Source: Archangium violaceum Cb vi76 (GTDB lineage Bacteria > Myxococcota > Myxococcia > Myxococcales > Myxococcaceae). Taken from it: a DNA stretch of 53,299 bases. Positions within the stretch are counted from its first letter, which is position 1; every line of letters begins with the position of its first letter. The stretch is taken from contig NZ_JPMI01000203.1 of assembly GCF_000733295.1 (NCBI RefSeq), forward strand, positions 1 through 53,299, written 5' to 3'. The translations under genes were made by a program, and so were the position numbers. Under the pieces are notes generated by a model. The model worked only from the letters and a program-made list of their open reading frames with translations. It did no database searches and was not told the DNA's origin. Positions 33,240 through 41,997 of the stretch are shown in pieces.

Positions 33240-33789
33240 CTGTGTTCCTTCGGGATAACGAGGCTTTGCGGACCGTGCCCCGCGCTTGCCGCCCATCCGT
33301 CAGGTGGCACAACAAACAACGATCCGAGGACTGGGTCCCCTTTGCCCTTTGAAGAGACTCCGCACGGAGAGCTGCTAAGGCATTGGCGCGGACGACGCCA
33401 TTGGTCCTCACCCTATGCTGCAAGGGCGTTCAGGTCAATCGCAAATCGCAACCCTGTGAGCGCGTCGGATATCAAAGCGTAGACGGACCCTGGGGCCACT
33501 CCCGACGATGTGGGCATCGCGGTTCGTACTCGCTGGGAATGCTCCGTGACTGGCGGGACGCACAAGGCAACGGCCATGACGGTAGCAGGGGGGAATTATC
33601 GTTTAATCTTTTTCGGGTCTGAATCCTCGCTTGGGGCCCCCGGCGCCCTGATGGAGTTTCCCTGGGGGTTGATACCCCGGGGCCCCCTCCCCCTGTCCGG
33701 TCTGTAGCTCCTGGCCTTCCGCGCCACGTCACCCACCAGCCGACCGGGCCCGGGAAGCCGCCCACGACCCGTCCCGCTCCCATCCCCTG
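33240..33789. other. 550-bp stretch without a convincing gene
   Basis: Open frames of up to 79 codons exist but look like chance, with no ribosome site or family pattern. It joins the more AT-rich islet to the modC end. Confidence 0.5.
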
Positions 33790-33812
33790 CCCCTCTCCGA
33801 GGGGGAGAGGGG
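33790..33812. terminator. Hairpin after modC
   Basis: 9-bp arms CCCCTCTCC and GGAGAGGGG around GAGGG, 8 bp past the modC stop. It shares the CCCTCTCC core with the hairpin at 30139. Confidence 0.65.
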
Positions 33813-33819
33813 ATTCCGC

Positions 33820-34908
33820 TCACGGGCGAGGCACCAGCCGCACCGCGGGCGCCTTGAAGGTGGCGGTGAGCGCCCGCCCCTCGGCGAGCCCCAGCTCCTC
33901 CGTGGAGAAGCGCGTCACCCGCGCCACCAGGGGGAAGCCCGCGTCCAGCCCCACACGGACCAGGGCTCCCTCGTGTGCGAGCGACACCACCTTGCAGGGC
34001 AACCGGTTGCGAGCGCTGGTGGGCGCGGCCTCGGGCAGGCCCAGGGTGACGTCCTCGGCCCGGAGACACACGAAGACGGCGCTCCCCTCGTGCGCGGGCT
34101 CCAGGGCCACCAGGTGATGCGGACCCACCTCCACCGTGGCCAGCCCCGCCTCGCGTTTCAGCACCGTGCCCGGTAGCACCGTCTCGATGCCCGTCATCCG
34201 CGCCACCGCCAGCTCCGCCGGGTGGTTGAACACGTCCGCCACCGGCCCCACCTGGCACACCCGGCCGCCCTCCATGGCCACCAGGTCATCCCCCAACGCG
34301 AGCGCCTCCAGGCGGTCGTGCGTCACCACCACCGTGGGAACCCCCAGCTCCCGCAGCAGCCGCCGCAGCTCACCCCGGAGGTGCTCGCGCGAGGGCGCGT
34401 CCAACGCGGACAGCGGCTCGTCCAGCAGCAGCAGGCGTGGGCGGATGGCCAACGCCCGGGCCAGCGCCACCCGCTGCTGCTGCCCGCCGGACAGCTCGCG
34501 CGGCCGGCGCCCCTCCAGCCCCTCCAGGTGCAACAGCGCGAAGAGGGAGCGCGAGCGCTCGCGCCGCTCGTCCGCGGGCAGCGCTCCCAGGCCGTACTGG
34601 ACGTTCTGCTCCGCGGTGAGGTGGGGGAAGAGGGCGTAGTCCTGGAAGAGGAGGCCCACGCGCCGCCGCTGGGGCGGCAGGAAGATGCGGGCCGAGGTGT
34701 CACACCAGGGCTCGCCGTGGAAGAGGACGCGCCCGTGCTCGGGCTGGTCGAGCCCCGCGAGGCACCGCAGCACCGTCGTCTTTCCCGCGCCCGAGGGGCC
34801 GAACAGCACCGCCACCCGGCCGGGCGTGGCGGGCAGCTCGAGGGTGGCCCGGACGGTGGGCCCGCCGTGGAAGCGCTTCTCCAGATCGACTACGAGCGTG
34901 TCGGCCAT
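33820..34908 (-). CDS. modC: ModC, molybdate ABC transporter ATPase
   Basis: 362 aa from ATG 34908. Walker A FGPSGAGKTT near residue 40, Q-loop LLFQDYALFPHL, signature LSGGQQQRVALARAL, Walker B LLLLDEPLSALD and switch His VTHD are all present. The C-terminal 130 residues are the regulatory MOP/TOBE-type domain found in ModC (RNRLPCKVVSLAHEGALVRVGLDAG). It powers import of molybdate for molybdoenzymes. It begins inside the end of modB (19-bp overlap), the usual mod order. A longer frame continues upstream through modB but is out of frame with real translation. Confidence 0.95.
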   Translation of the reverse strand: MADTLVVDLEKRFHGGPTVRATLELPATPGRVAVLFGPSGAGKTTVLRCLAGLDQPEHGRVLFHGEPWCDTSARIFLPPQRRRVGLLFQDYALFPHLTAEQNVQYGLGALPADERRERSRSLFALLHLEGLEGRRPRELSGGQQQRVALARALAIRPRLLLLDEPLSALDAPSREHLRGELRRLLRELGVPTVVVTHDRLEALALGDDLVAMEGGRVCQVGPVADVFNHPAELAVARMTGIETVLPGTVLKREAGLATVEVGPHHLVALEPAHEGSAVFVCLRAEDVTLGLPEAAPTSARNRLPCKVVSLAHEGALVRVGLDAGFPLVARVTRFSTEELGLAEGRALTATFKAPAVRLVPRP

Positions 34909-35567
34909 GATGCCCACACCCTGCGCTGCAGCCCGTAGGTGAGGGCCAGCACGAGGAACGAGAAGACGAGCAGCACCAGCGCCGTGCGGCCCGCCGAGGC
35001 GTAGTCCAGCGCCTGCACCGCGTCGTAGATGGAGATGGAGGCCGTGCGCGTGCGGCCCTCCAGGTTGCCGCCCACCATGAGCACCACGCCGAACTCCCCC
35101 AGCGTGTGCGCGAACGTCAGCACCATGCCGGAGAGGATGCCGGTGGCGGACAGGGGCAGCACGACGCGCAGGAACGTCTGGAAGCGCGAGACGCCCAGGC
35201 ACCACGACGCCTCCAGCAGACGGCGATCCACGCCCGCCAGGGCCGCGGTGAAGGGCTGGACGCTGAAGGGCAGGCTGTAGAGCACCGAGGCCACCAGCAG
35301 GCCACCGAAGCTGAAGGGCAGGGTGCTGCCGAAGAGCGACTCGAAGGCCCCGCCCAGGGGACCCCGCGGGCCGAGCGCGAGCAGCAGGTAGAAGCCCAGC
35401 ACCGTGGGGGGCAGCACCAGCGGCAGTGACACCACGGCCTCCACGAGGAACTTCCACCGCCAGCGCGACGTGGCCAGCCACCAGGAGAGGGGAAGTCCCA
35501 GCATCAGCAGGAGGAGTGTCGTCCACGCGGCGAGGCGCAGGCTCAAGAGGATGGCGGCCCGGTCCAA
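34890..35567 (-). CDS. modB: ModB, molybdate ABC transporter permease
   Basis: 225 aa with a TTG start at 35567. AAGGAG is 7 nt before it and overlaps the modA stop region, so the TTG, 4 bp after modA, is chosen over longer in-frame options. Five to six membrane helices are visible: AAWTTLLLLMLGLPLSWWLA, VVSLPLVLPPTVLGFYLLLAL, LLVASVLYSLPFSVQPF and so on. The permease EAA-type loop is VDRRLLEASWCLGVSRFQTF, followed by the TFAHTLGEFGVVLMVGGN typical of ModB. It forms the channel for molybdate and interacts with ModC. Confidence 0.93.
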   Translation of the reverse strand: MDRAAILLSLRLAAWTTLLLLMLGLPLSWWLATSRWRWKFLVEAVVSLPLVLPPTVLGFYLLLALGPRGPLGGAFESLFGSTLPFSFGGLLVASVLYSLPFSVQPFTAALAGVDRRLLEASWCLGVSRFQTFLRVVLPLSATGILSGMVLTFAHTLGEFGVVLMVGGNLEGRTRTASISIYDAVQALDYASAGRTALVLLVFSFLVLALTYGLQRRVWASWPTRS

Positions 35568-35571
35568 CGCC

Positions 35572-36405
35572 TCACTCCTTGGGCAGGGAGAAGCCGTAGC
35601 GATCGAGCACCGCCGTGCCCTCGGGGCCGAGCAGGTGGTCGCGGAACTCCCGGGCGAGCGCCTCATCCTTCGCGCGCTTCAGGATGGCGCCCCCCTGCTC
35701 CATGCGCGGGTAGGCGTCGAGCGGCACCACCCAGGCGTGGCCCTGCTCCCGCATGGCCGGGGCGAGCGCGAGTGCCAGGGCGATGATGCCCGCGTCCGCG
35801 GCCCCGCTCTGCACGAACTGCGCGGTCTGCGCGATGTTCTCCCCGAGCACCAGTTTCTCCTTCACGGTGTCGTACACACCCTGGCTCTTCAGGGCGGCCT
35901 CGGCGGCCCGGCCGTAGGGGGCATGCTGGGGGTTGGCGATGGCGATGCGCCGGGCGGCCGGTTCGCGCAGGGCCTCCATTCCGCGCTGCTCCACGGACAG
36001 CGGCGAGTCCCTGGGCACCCACACCACGATGCGGCCCACGGCGTAGAGGAAGACCTCGCCCGCCACCAGTCCCTGCGCGGCCAGCTCGCGCGGATAGGCC
36101 ACGTCCGCGGAGAGGAAGACGTCGAAGGGGGCGCCGTTGCCAATCTGCGCGAGGAAGTTGCCCGACGAGCCGTAGGTGACCTGGATGTCCGCGCCGGGGT
36201 GCTTCGCGCGGAATCGCACCAGCACCTCGTCCAGCGCGAACTTCAGGTCCGAGGCCGCGGCGATGGTCAACGTCCGCTGCTGCTCGGCGCCCGCGGACGG
36301 GGTGGAGCTGGCAACGGTCCCATTCTCGCGCAGGCCCACCCGCAGGCCCGCCGCGATGATGATCAGGGCGCCCGCGGCGAGCGCTCCCTTCACGATGACG
36401 TTCAT
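35572..36405 (-). CDS. modA: ModA, molybdate-binding periplasmic protein
   Basis: 277 aa from ATG 36405 with GGGAAGGG upstream (a longer frame to 36468 is weaker). An N-terminal membrane-like segment ALAAGALIIIAAGLRVGL probably serves as a signal or anchor. The binding-protein fold starts LTIAAASDLKFALDEVLVRF, with the ligand loops TYGSSGNFLAQI and FDVFLSADVAYP, and later ENIAQTAQFVQSGAADAGIIALALA, all matching ModA. It captures molybdate (or tungstate) and hands it to ModBC. It is first in modABC. The 372-bp upstream region is shared with a divergent gene and contains notable structure. Confidence 0.93.
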   Translation of the reverse strand: MNVIVKGALAAGALIIIAAGLRVGLRENGTVASSTPSAGAEQQRTLTIAAASDLKFALDEVLVRFRAKHPGADIQVTYGSSGNFLAQIGNGAPFDVFLSADVAYPRELAAQGLVAGEVFLYAVGRIVVWVPRDSPLSVEQRGMEALREPAARRIAIANPQHAPYGRAAEAALKSQGVYDTVKEKLVLGENIAQTAQFVQSGAADAGIIALALALAPAMREQGHAWVVPLDAYPRMEQGGAILKRAKDEALAREFRDHLLGPEGTAVLDRYGFSLPKE

Positions 36406-36603
36406 CCGGTCCCTTCCCAGGAGGGGGCTGCCCGCCCTGGGCCCCCGGGTGTACGCGGGGGCGATCATGACGTCCGCAGCTTAACGGGGCTCGCGCGGGG
36501 GGCGGTGACAAGAAGTCCCGGATGCATCGCGCGGGGTGACAGCCAGGGGACACGGAGCGTGGAGTTTTTTCCCCGAGGCCCTCGGGCGAGGCTGAAAGAA
36601 CTT

Positions 36604-36709
36604 CCGTCTTTCCGCCACCGCCTGCCGTGAGCCGATCTCCAGGAAAGACGGCGCAAGCCCGGAGAGATCGGCCAACCCGCTGTTTTCCCGAAAGAAAGGG
36701 ATGGCGGGT
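36604..36709. promoter_or_regulatory. Structured leader candidate with interleaved complementary segments
   Basis: Segment A CCGTCTTTCC (36604-36613) is exactly complementary to A' GGAAAGACGG (36642-36651). Segment B GCCGATCTC (36631-36639) is exactly complementary to B' GAGATCGGC (36664-36672). The order A-B-A'-B' means the stems interleave: a pseudoknot or two exclusive folds. A further hairpin, ACCCGC/GCGGGT (36675-36709) with inner TCCC/GGGA, follows. It lies in the 372-bp gap 36406-36777 between modA (minus) and the Ig-like gene (plus), so it could act in either leader. I could not match it to a known riboswitch. Confidence 0.45.
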
Positions 36710-36777
36710 GCGAGCCATCCCCGGGAACAGGTGGACTGTCCAGGGTCCGGCACGGTTCTGGCTACAGGTGACCGGTG

Positions 36778-37335
36778 ATGGCACCGAGCAAGAACCAGAA
36801 GCGGATCTACCACCACTCCATCTGGGAGACCTGGATGCCCTCGGTGGGCGTCGTCACCCTGGTGGGGGCCCACATCCTGGCCGCCTCGCTGGGCCTGTAC
36901 TCGTCGGCACCGGAGGTGAAGGTGCTCCAGCCCGCCACGGGCGCGTCCATCAGTGGACACCTGGAGATCTCGGTCCAGGCGGACGACGGGCCCACGGGTT
37001 CGGGGGTGCAGAGCGTGGAGTACCAGCTCGGCTCCACCTCGGGCGTCTGGAAGCCGCTGACGCTGGACGTGGAGTCCATGACCTACAAGGCGAGCACCGA
37101 GGCGGGAGCCGTGCCGGCCGGAGGCCATGAGCTCTACATCCGCGCGATGGACTACTCGGGCAACCTGCGCACCGTGTTCGTCACGGTGAAGGTGGACCCC
37201 GCCGCCACCGAGCCCCATGAGGAGCACCCGCACCGGCCCGTGGTGGACGGCACGCGGGATCTCTCCTCGAAGCGTGGCGTCGAGCGGCGGGGGTGGGGCG
37301 GGCACCTGCTCTCGGTCCTGCTCCGGTCGAACTGA
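36778..37335 (+). CDS. Membrane-anchored Ig-like domain protein
   Basis: 185 aa from ATG 36778 (a GTG lies directly before it). One N-terminal membrane segment, SVGVVTLVGAHILAASLGLY (about 22-42), anchors a beta-sandwich domain (residues about 45-145): VKVLQPATGASISGHLEISVQADD, GVQSVEYQLG, GGHELYIRAMDYSGNLRTVFVTVKV. The strand pattern is that of bacterial Ig-like (Big/fibronectin-type) domains. The charged C-terminal tail (HEEHPHRPVVDG) may be disordered. The domain would face the periplasm. No partner is evident. Its 5' region contains the interleaved-repeat leader candidate. Confidence 0.7.
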   Translation: MAPSKNQKRIYHHSIWETWMPSVGVVTLVGAHILAASLGLYSSAPEVKVLQPATGASISGHLEISVQADDGPTGSGVQSVEYQLGSTSGVWKPLTLDVESMTYKASTEAGAVPAGGHELYIRAMDYSGNLRTVFVTVKVDPAATEPHEEHPHRPVVDGTRDLSSKRGVERRGWGGHLLSVLLRSN

Positions 37336-37360
37336 AGGCCGCCATCCACCGTCACGTGAG

Positions 37361-39613
37361 CTACTTGGTATCGAGCGAGAACACGCCGTCCCAGTCCTCG
37401 GGGGGAGGCTGGGTGCTCAAGGCCTCGCAGCGGGCGGCGAAGACGCGCGAGGGAGGATCCTCGGGCGAGGAGAGGAAGCGCTCGCGGGCCTCGGTGAAGT
37501 GGCGGGCGCGGTAGAGGGCGAGCCCCTCGGCGAACCGGGCGAGGTGCGCGGGGGGAGGGGCTCCGGCCACGTCCACCAGCTCGTAGACGCGCACGGGGAG
37601 CTGCCGTCCCTTCACGCGCAGCAGATCCAGCTCCCGGGCGAGCACGGTGCCGCGGGAGGCCCGCACGGTCTCCTCGGAGACGAGGATGCGGGTGCCGTAC
37701 ACCTTGGCCGCGCCCTCCAGGCGGGAGGCGAGGTTCACCGTGTCGCCGATGACGGTGTAGTCCTGGGCCGCGCGCGAGCCGATGTTGCCCACCACGCCAG
37801 GGCCGGTGTTGAGGCCGATGCGGCAGTCCAACCGGGACACGCCTCGTGCTTCCAGCTCGGGGGCCAGCTTGTCCACCACCGCCACGAGCCGCAGCGCGGT
37901 GAGGCATGCGCGAGCCGCATGGTCCTCCTGGGGCAGGGGGGCGTTCCAGAAGCACATGATGGCGTCGCCGATGAACTTGTCGAGCGTGGCGCCGTGCTGG
38001 CCGAGCACCTCGGTGGCGCGCTCGAAGTAGCCATTGAGCACGTCGACGAGCGCCTCGGGGCTCATCTCCTCGCTCATGGAGGTGAAGCCCACCAGATCGC
38101 TGAAGAGCACGGTGAGCTCGCGGCGCTCGCCGCCGGGGGCGGCCTTCTCCGGGTTGCGGATGAGCTCGTCCACGACCTGGGGGTCCAGGTAGCGCTTGAA
38201 GAGGCCGTGGATCTGATCCCGCTGACGGAGGCCGGCGACCATCTCGTTGAAGGCACCGGTGAGCCGGCCCACCTCGTCGGTGCCCCGGACGGGGACCTCG
38301 ACATCCAGCGCGCCCAGGCGCACCTGCCGGGCGGCGGCCTCCAGTTGCACCAGGGGCGCGGAGAGACGGCGCGCCAGCATCACGGCGAGGACGAAGGCCA
38401 GCAGCACCACGCCCACCGCGGTGCGCATCATCCAGTCGCGGACGCCCGTGAGGATGGGTTTGATCTCCGTGTCGAGGTTGCGCATGACGAACACCCGGCC
38501 AATGGGCGTCCCGTCCTTCCCGTCCTTCCGGTGCACGTCCCAGAAGACAGCCTCGCGGACGAGATAGAGGCCATCATCAGCGAGCACCTCGAAGGCCCAG
38601 CTGCTGTCCGTCTCGTTTTCGTCCCGCGAGTCATTCTCGAGGACGATAGGAGTACCACCGTCGCTGGGCGCCTTGAGGGGCCTGATGGTGTCGGAGCTGG
38701 ACTCGACGAGCCTCTTTCGCACCTGCTCGGGGACGTCACTGGAGGTGGTCAGCGTGCCGTCCTTGGCGAGCAGGGCGAAGAGGGCGGCTCCAGAGGACCC
38801 CTTCTCCAGGGAGTTCTCCAATAACGGTTCCTTCACCCACCGACCCGTCAGCACCACGCCAAGGGGCCGGCGGGCCGACTGCTCCAGCGAGTTTTCTCCG
38901 CCCGAGGTTGTTGCACGGTGTGCGTGCACGAGCAGCAGATCGTCCTCGCGCATGCACTCCTTCGTGTTCATATCGGTGCATGTCTTGGGCACGAAAGTGA
39001 AGGGCAGGTTGCGCACGTAGGCGGGGGACCAGAGCTCGGAGGCGAAACCCTCGTGCAGCGCCCGGTCCAACAGGGGCACGTTGTCCACGGTTTTCCCCAC
39101 CTGCTCGTCATCGCCGTGGGTGAACACCAGCCGCTTGCGCACGTTGAAGAAGGCCCAGATGCTCGGATTCTTGTCGATCCACCCGAAGACCTCTGTGTCC
39201 GCGGAGATGATGACGTCATGAGCGCTCTGGATGCCCTCGAGTTCGGCATCTCCGTCATCGAGGCCAGCGGCGCTGTCGTCGGAGTTGACTCTGAGAGCCT
39301 CGTCCTTGAACGTGCGGTCGCGCGCATGCGCGTCGGCGACATCTTTGATACGAGTCTGGGCGGCTTGGGAGAGCCTCTGGAAGGCGTCCAGCGTGCGGGT
39401 CAGGTCGGCACGGATCTTCTCTTCGGCGGCCTCCTCCACCGCCCGTTGGGTGACCACGAGCGCCACGGCGAGCGCCACCACCGACAGCAGCATGAAGGCC
39501 GCCACGAGCCGCGCGGAGAGCGAATTCAACCCCAGGCCTCCGGCACGGGCGCCAGCTTCCCGCGACGCCGGGGGCTCAGTAGGCATCGGAGCGGGGGGTG
39601 TACTGGCGGCCAT
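37361..39613 (-). CDS. Class III adenylate/guanylate cyclase with periplasmic sensor and HAMP
   Basis: 750 aa. Helix 1 (about 34-57) and helix 2 (about 395-418) bracket a large periplasmic sensing region with two Cys (KTCTDMNTKECM). A HAMP segment follows (about 418-470). The catalytic domain (about 500-690) has LFSDLVGFTSMSE with the first metal Asp near 504, DKFIGDAIMCFW with the second metal Asp and the base-recognising Lys near 548, and TVIGDTVNLASRLEG with the transition-state Asn/Arg. All catalytic residues look present. A helical C-terminal tail resembles a TPR (AEGLALYRARHFTEARERFL). It overlaps the cupredoxin-like gene by 38 bp, so it is the last gene of that operon. Confidence 0.92.
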   Translation of the reverse strand: MAASTPPAPMPTEPPASREAGARAGGLGLNSLSARLVAAFMLLSVVALAVALVVTQRAVEEAAEEKIRADLTRTLDAFQRLSQAAQTRIKDVADAHARDRTFKDEALRVNSDDSAAGLDDGDAELEGIQSAHDVIISADTEVFGWIDKNPSIWAFFNVRKRLVFTHGDDEQVGKTVDNVPLLDRALHEGFASELWSPAYVRNLPFTFVPKTCTDMNTKECMREDDLLLVHAHRATTSGGENSLEQSARRPLGVVLTGRWVKEPLLENSLEKGSSGAALFALLAKDGTLTTSSDVPEQVRKRLVESSSDTIRPLKAPSDGGTPIVLENDSRDENETDSSWAFEVLADDGLYLVREAVFWDVHRKDGKDGTPIGRVFVMRNLDTEIKPILTGVRDWMMRTAVGVVLLAFVLAVMLARRLSAPLVQLEAAARQVRLGALDVEVPVRGTDEVGRLTGAFNEMVAGLRQRDQIHGLFKRYLDPQVVDELIRNPEKAAPGGERRELTVLFSDLVGFTSMSEEMSPEALVDVLNGYFERATEVLGQHGATLDKFIGDAIMCFWNAPLPQEDHAARACLTALRLVAVVDKLAPELEARGVSRLDCRIGLNTGPGVVGNIGSRAAQDYTVIGDTVNLASRLEGAAKVYGTRILVSEETVRASRGTVLARELDLLRVKGRQLPVRVYELVDVAGAPPPAHLARFAEGLALYRARHFTEARERFLSSPEDPPSRVFAARCEALSTQPPPEDWDGVFSLDTK

Positions 39614-40256
39614 GCTTGTCCAGGTGCTTGTCGTCGGCGCGCGTCTCGTTCAGCTCCAGCGTCACCACCGCCTCCCCGCCGGGCTTCACGGTGACCTCGG
39701 CGCGAGACACGTCGCTGCGCTCGTCCCGCCGGTGCACGGCGAAGATGGGATGCGTACCAGGCGGCACCCCCTCGAGGACGAAGCGCCCATCCGGCCCGGT
39801 GACGGCGAAGGCCCGGTTGGGCACCACCACCAGCGTGGCCACCATCTGCTCGTGGATGTCGCAGTAGACGTCGATGAGGCCCGTCTTCTTGAAGGTCTCC
39901 GTGTAGTCCTCGCCCGGGCGGTTCTTCCCGGCGTCGAACTTCCCGGCGCGCGAGCGGGAGAAGACGTTGTGCACCACCACGTCGTTGTTGGAGAAACGCA
40001 CCTTCTGCCCGGCCACCACGCCCACCACCGAGGGCTGGAAGGCCTTGTTGCGCTGGGCCATGTTCACCTCACCCGAGGGAGGGGGCTCGGTGTAGCCGGT
40101 GAGGTAGACCACCACGCCGGAGCGATCCGCCTTGAGGACGGGGCGCCCATCCGGGCCCTGGACGGTGATACGGACCTCGCCGCGGACGGTGCCCTGCTGC
40201 GCGGCGGCGAGCGGAGCGGCGAGGGACAGCAGGAGAATCAGAGCACCACGGCCCAT
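39576..40256 (-). CDS. Cupredoxin-like secreted protein with carboxypeptidase-regulatory-type domain
   Basis: 226 aa from ATG 40256 with GAGG upstream. A signal peptide ends near LAAPLAAAQQ. Residues about 24-145 are cupredoxin-like: the mononuclear copper set is His96 in NDVVVHNVFS and Cys132, His135 and Met138 in VYCDIHEQMVA. Residues about 146-226 look like a carboxypeptidase-regulatory-like beta domain (AVTGPDGRFVLEGVPPGTHPI). It is a periplasmic copper protein, possibly electron carrier or copper sensor. It overlaps the envelope-protein gene by 19 bp and the cyclase gene by 38 bp, so the three are tightly coupled. A direct link between copper state and cyclase activity is inferred. Confidence 0.82.
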   Translation of the reverse strand: MGRGALILLLSLAAPLAAAQQGTVRGEVRITVQGPDGRPVLKADRSGVVVYLTGYTEPPPSGEVNMAQRNKAFQPSVVGVVAGQKVRFSNNDVVVHNVFSRSRAGKFDAGKNRPGEDYTETFKKTGLIDVYCDIHEQMVATLVVVPNRAFAVTGPDGRFVLEGVPPGTHPIFAVHRRDERSDVSRAEVTVKPGGEAVVTLELNETRADDKHLDKHGRQYTPRSDAY

Positions 40257-41005
40257 ATCAGCCTCGGCATGAATTGGGGCGTCTCCGGGAACAGGGGAGT
40301 GAGCCCTACCATGACCCCGAGCGTGACCCACGTCCGGCCGAACGTCCAGGCCACGTCGGCGCCCACGAAGTGGTGCTGCCCGCCCGGAATGCCCTGGAGG
40401 GGAATCTCCCCGAAGGCCTCGAGCGAGGCACGCAGCTCGTCCTCGATGAGGGGATAGGACACGCCCGCCGCATAGGTCCCGAGCAGCCGCACCGGGCCCT
40501 CCTGCCCTCGCAGCGCCGGCAGGCCCACCTGCGCGCCCAGATCGAGCACCAGGCGCAGGCCACCCTCCGTCTCGAAGGACTGCACCAGGTTGGCGTCCAG
40601 GCGGGGGGGCTGCGTCGTGTGGATGGTGTGGTGGTAGGCCACGCGCAGCAGTCCCTGCCAGGGCGAGTCATCCCCCCGGGGATTGAAGCGCAGGCGCAGG
40701 TCCGCGTCGAAGGACTCGAGCTGCGTGCGCTCCCGGGTGGCCAGCACCTGGAAGGGGACGGCCAGCTCCAGCCGCTGGGTGAGGCCGAACACGGGGCCCC
40801 ACCAGACCCAGTAGTTGGAGGTCCGTTCCGGCACACCGGGCGCCCGGGACTTCACCCACAACCACTGCTCGAGCTCCACATCCCCCTTGGGGACGATCTC
40901 CGTGTCCCACACCCAGATGAAGGGCCGCCGTCCGGCCTCGGCCGGCGTGGGAAGCACGGCCAGGGCGAGGACCCCCAGCAACACGAAACGACGCACTGCG
41001 CTCAT
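40238..41005 (-). CDS. Putative outer-membrane beta-barrel protein
   Basis: 255 aa. A signal peptide ends near TPAEA|GRRPF. The mature part alternates short polar and aromatic strands, e.g. WVWDTEIVPKGDVELEQWLWVK, SNYWVWWGPVFGLTQRLELAVPFQ, ADLRLRFNPRG, LLRVAYHHTIH, and RLVLDLGAQVGL, with an aromatic ending. This suits an outer-membrane barrel of about 10-12 strands. The family is not recognised with confidence. It is the first gene of the operon with the cupredoxin-like and cyclase genes. It could form the outer-membrane partner of a signalling or transport unit. Confidence 0.6.
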   Translation of the reverse strand: MSAVRRFVLLGVLALAVLPTPAEAGRRPFIWVWDTEIVPKGDVELEQWLWVKSRAPGVPERTSNYWVWWGPVFGLTQRLELAVPFQVLATRERTQLESFDADLRLRFNPRGDDSPWQGLLRVAYHHTIHTTQPPRLDANLVQSFETEGGLRLVLDLGAQVGLPALRGQEGPVRLLGTYAAGVSYPLIEDELRASLEAFGEIPLQGIPGGQHHFVGADVAWTFGRTWVTLGVMVGLTPLFPETPQFMPRLIWAVVL

Positions 41006-41155
41006 CTACCCTCCCGGGGACGGGCCCCGAGCCCTCCGCACCAGCGGGGGCCAGGGTGGACGTCCGGGAGGCAGGCATATCCGACGAGCCGGTGCTTGTG
41101 CGAGCACAGCGGGTATTTCCCTTCAGACCCGGTCCCCCCTGGCCGGGCGTGCCCG

Positions 41156-41908
41156 CTACGGCAGCTTGAGGGTCACGGTGAAGGTGTAGCTCACGTTGAC
41201 CGGCCTGCCCTGGAAGGTGACCGGGCGGTACTGGCGGCTCGACACGGACTGGAGCACGGCCTCATCCATGAAGGGCAGGCCCTTGATGATGCGGCAGTTC
41301 TCGACGTCGCCCTCGCGGGTGATGGTGCACTTGGCGATGATGACACCACTGACGCGGGCTCGGAGCGCATCGTAGGTGTACTGCAGGGGCACGCCGGTGG
41401 AGAGGATCTGCGGCGGCGTCATGCCAGCGCCGAAGGGGAGCACCTCCTCACCCGTGGACTGGCCGATGTTGCCCAACGCCAGCCCGGCGATGACCTGGGC
41501 ACCGGGGACGCCGCCCGTCTCGACACCATTGGGATCGCTACCGGGGATGTAGGGCAGGTCATTGGTCTCGGGCTCGGTGTCCTCCGGGGGAGGAGTCGCC
41601 TCGACGGTCTTCGTCTCTTCCGGAGGCGGGGGAGGGATCTTCTTGGGCTGGACCAGCTCGGTCTTCGGCTTGGGCTTCGGCTTGGGCGCGGTGGGGGTCA
41701 CCGCCGCCTTGGGCGGATTCGGGTTGCCCTTGGGCGGCTGGGGGACGTTGAAGGTGAGCACGGGATCTTCCTTGATCGCCTTCGCCGCCTGGCCGGACAG
41801 GCCGAGCATGCTGCCGAACACACCCGCGTGCACCAACAACGACACCCACATCCCCGTCCCGAACCGACCCGCGCTCAATCCCGGCTGATTGATGACCGAC
41901 TGGAACAT
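41156..41908 (-). CDS. TonB-family energy transducer
   Basis: 250 aa. A single N-terminal membrane segment (MWVSLLVHAGVFGSMLGL, about residues 20-37) is followed by a Pro/Lys-rich spacer with PKPKPKPK and a PPPPPEE run (about 60-110). The C-terminal TonB domain (about 170-250) reads YTYDALRARVSGVIIAKCTITREGDVENCRII and SSRQYRPVTFQGRPVNVSYTFTVTLKLP. Such proteins couple inner-membrane energy to outer-membrane receptors, or act in gliding-type machineries of myxobacteria. ExbB/ExbD genes are not in the window. It is followed by the two-component genes farther on in the opposite order on the same strand. Confidence 0.88.
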   Translation of the reverse strand: MFQSVINQPGLSAGRFGTGMWVSLLVHAGVFGSMLGLSGQAAKAIKEDPVLTFNVPQPPKGNPNPPKAAVTPTAPKPKPKPKTELVQPKKIPPPPPEETKTVEATPPPEDTEPETNDLPYIPGSDPNGVETGGVPGAQVIAGLALGNIGQSTGEEVLPFGAGMTPPQILSTGVPLQYTYDALRARVSGVIIAKCTITREGDVENCRIIKGLPFMDEAVLQSVSSRQYRPVTFQGRPVNVSYTFTVTLKLP

Positions 41909-41997
41909 TTGGAATCCCTCCTGGCTGACACCCGTGAAGCTACGGATTCCAGAAGGGCGGGTGGCCTTGGGTTGGCCATCTCTTCGTCATGGTTTCG

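Noticed and set aside
33383-33622. A 79-codon frame in the gap after the duplicated gene
   Set aside because: It has no ribosome site, no family likeness and chance composition.
33820-35526. One 568-codon frame covering modC and part of modB
   Set aside because: It reads modB out of frame. The real modC begins at 34908 and modB has its own frame and ribosome site.
36604-36709. A c-di-GMP (GEMM) riboswitch
   Set aside because: GGCGCAAGCC is reminiscent of it, but the required GGCAAACC and closing segments are absent, and the interleaved stems do not fit that fold.
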